DNA of 5,911 nt from a bacterium (GTDB taxonomy: Bacteria > Spirochaetota > UBA4802 > UBA5550): positions 1 to 5,911 of the forward strand of contig JAAENB010000042.1 of the NCBI GenBank assembly GCA_024224995.1, written 5' to 3'. Below the pieces are notes generated by a model. It made no database searches and was not told the DNA's origin. It saw only the letters and a list, made by a program, of their open reading frames with translations. The position numbers were made by a program, and so were the translations under genes. Positions 5,904 to 5,911 of this stretch are shown here, piece after piece (positions within the stretch are counted from its first letter, which is position 1; each line of letters begins with the position of its first letter).

Positions 5904-5911
5904 ATGAATAA
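5904..5911 (+). CDS. First codons of a divergent plus-strand gene (runs off right edge)
   Basis: ATG AAT AA- at the window edge, 8 nt after a good AGGAG. Only Met-Asn and part of a third codon are visible, so nothing can be said about the product, and even the frame is unproven. It is transcribed divergently from the kinase/phosphatase gene, across the palindrome-rich gap. No convincing promoter was found for it. Confidence 0.5.

Overview
The window is dominated by one very large minus-strand gene (217-5427, 1736 aa). It encodes a single-polypeptide signalling protein: an N-terminal Ser/Thr protein kinase-like domain, a STAND/AAA_16-type ATPase, a long alpha-helical TPR-like middle, a GAF domain and a C-terminal SpoIIE/RsbU-type PP2C phosphatase. 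It is flanked by the 5' part of a second minus-strand gene that runs off the left edge (1-152) and by the first codons of a divergent plus-strand gene at the right edge (from 5904). The organism cannot be named from this alone. Moderate base composition, Shine-Dalgarno-led neighbours, a near-consensus sigma70-type promoter and this domain architecture point to a free-living, signalling-rich bacterium of the kind found among spirochaetes, Desulfobacterota, cyanobacteria and relatives.

Layout, left to right. Positions 1-152 hold the start of an uncharacterised gene, with a good ribosome binding site and a possible promoter of its own in the 64-bp gap to the big gene. Positions 217-5427 hold the kinase/ATPase/GAF/phosphatase gene. 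Inside it, at 1927-1945, is an uninterrupted run of 19 adenines on the coding strand. It lies between the sensor/ATPase/helical part and the GAF/phosphatase output part. A one-base gain or loss there leads to a stop within about 70 nt. Positions 5428-5903 are non-coding. The part next to the big gene carries a textbook promoter (TTGACA-17-TATATT) whose predicted +1 is exactly the A of the ATG, so the mRNA is predicted to be leaderless. The rest is a patchwork of palindromes bounded by two copies of an imperfect ~31-bp direct repeat. The second copy abuts the Shine-Dalgarno sequence of the plus-strand gene.

Working model (inference): the kinase/ATPase/helical part integrates signals, and the GAF domain gates a phosphatase that probably acts on an anti-anti-sigma (STAS) protein in a partner-switching pathway. 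No STAS or anti-sigma kinase gene is visible in this window. The 19-A tract could make output phase-variable, or generate truncated isoforms through polymerase slippage. That is the most striking observation here.
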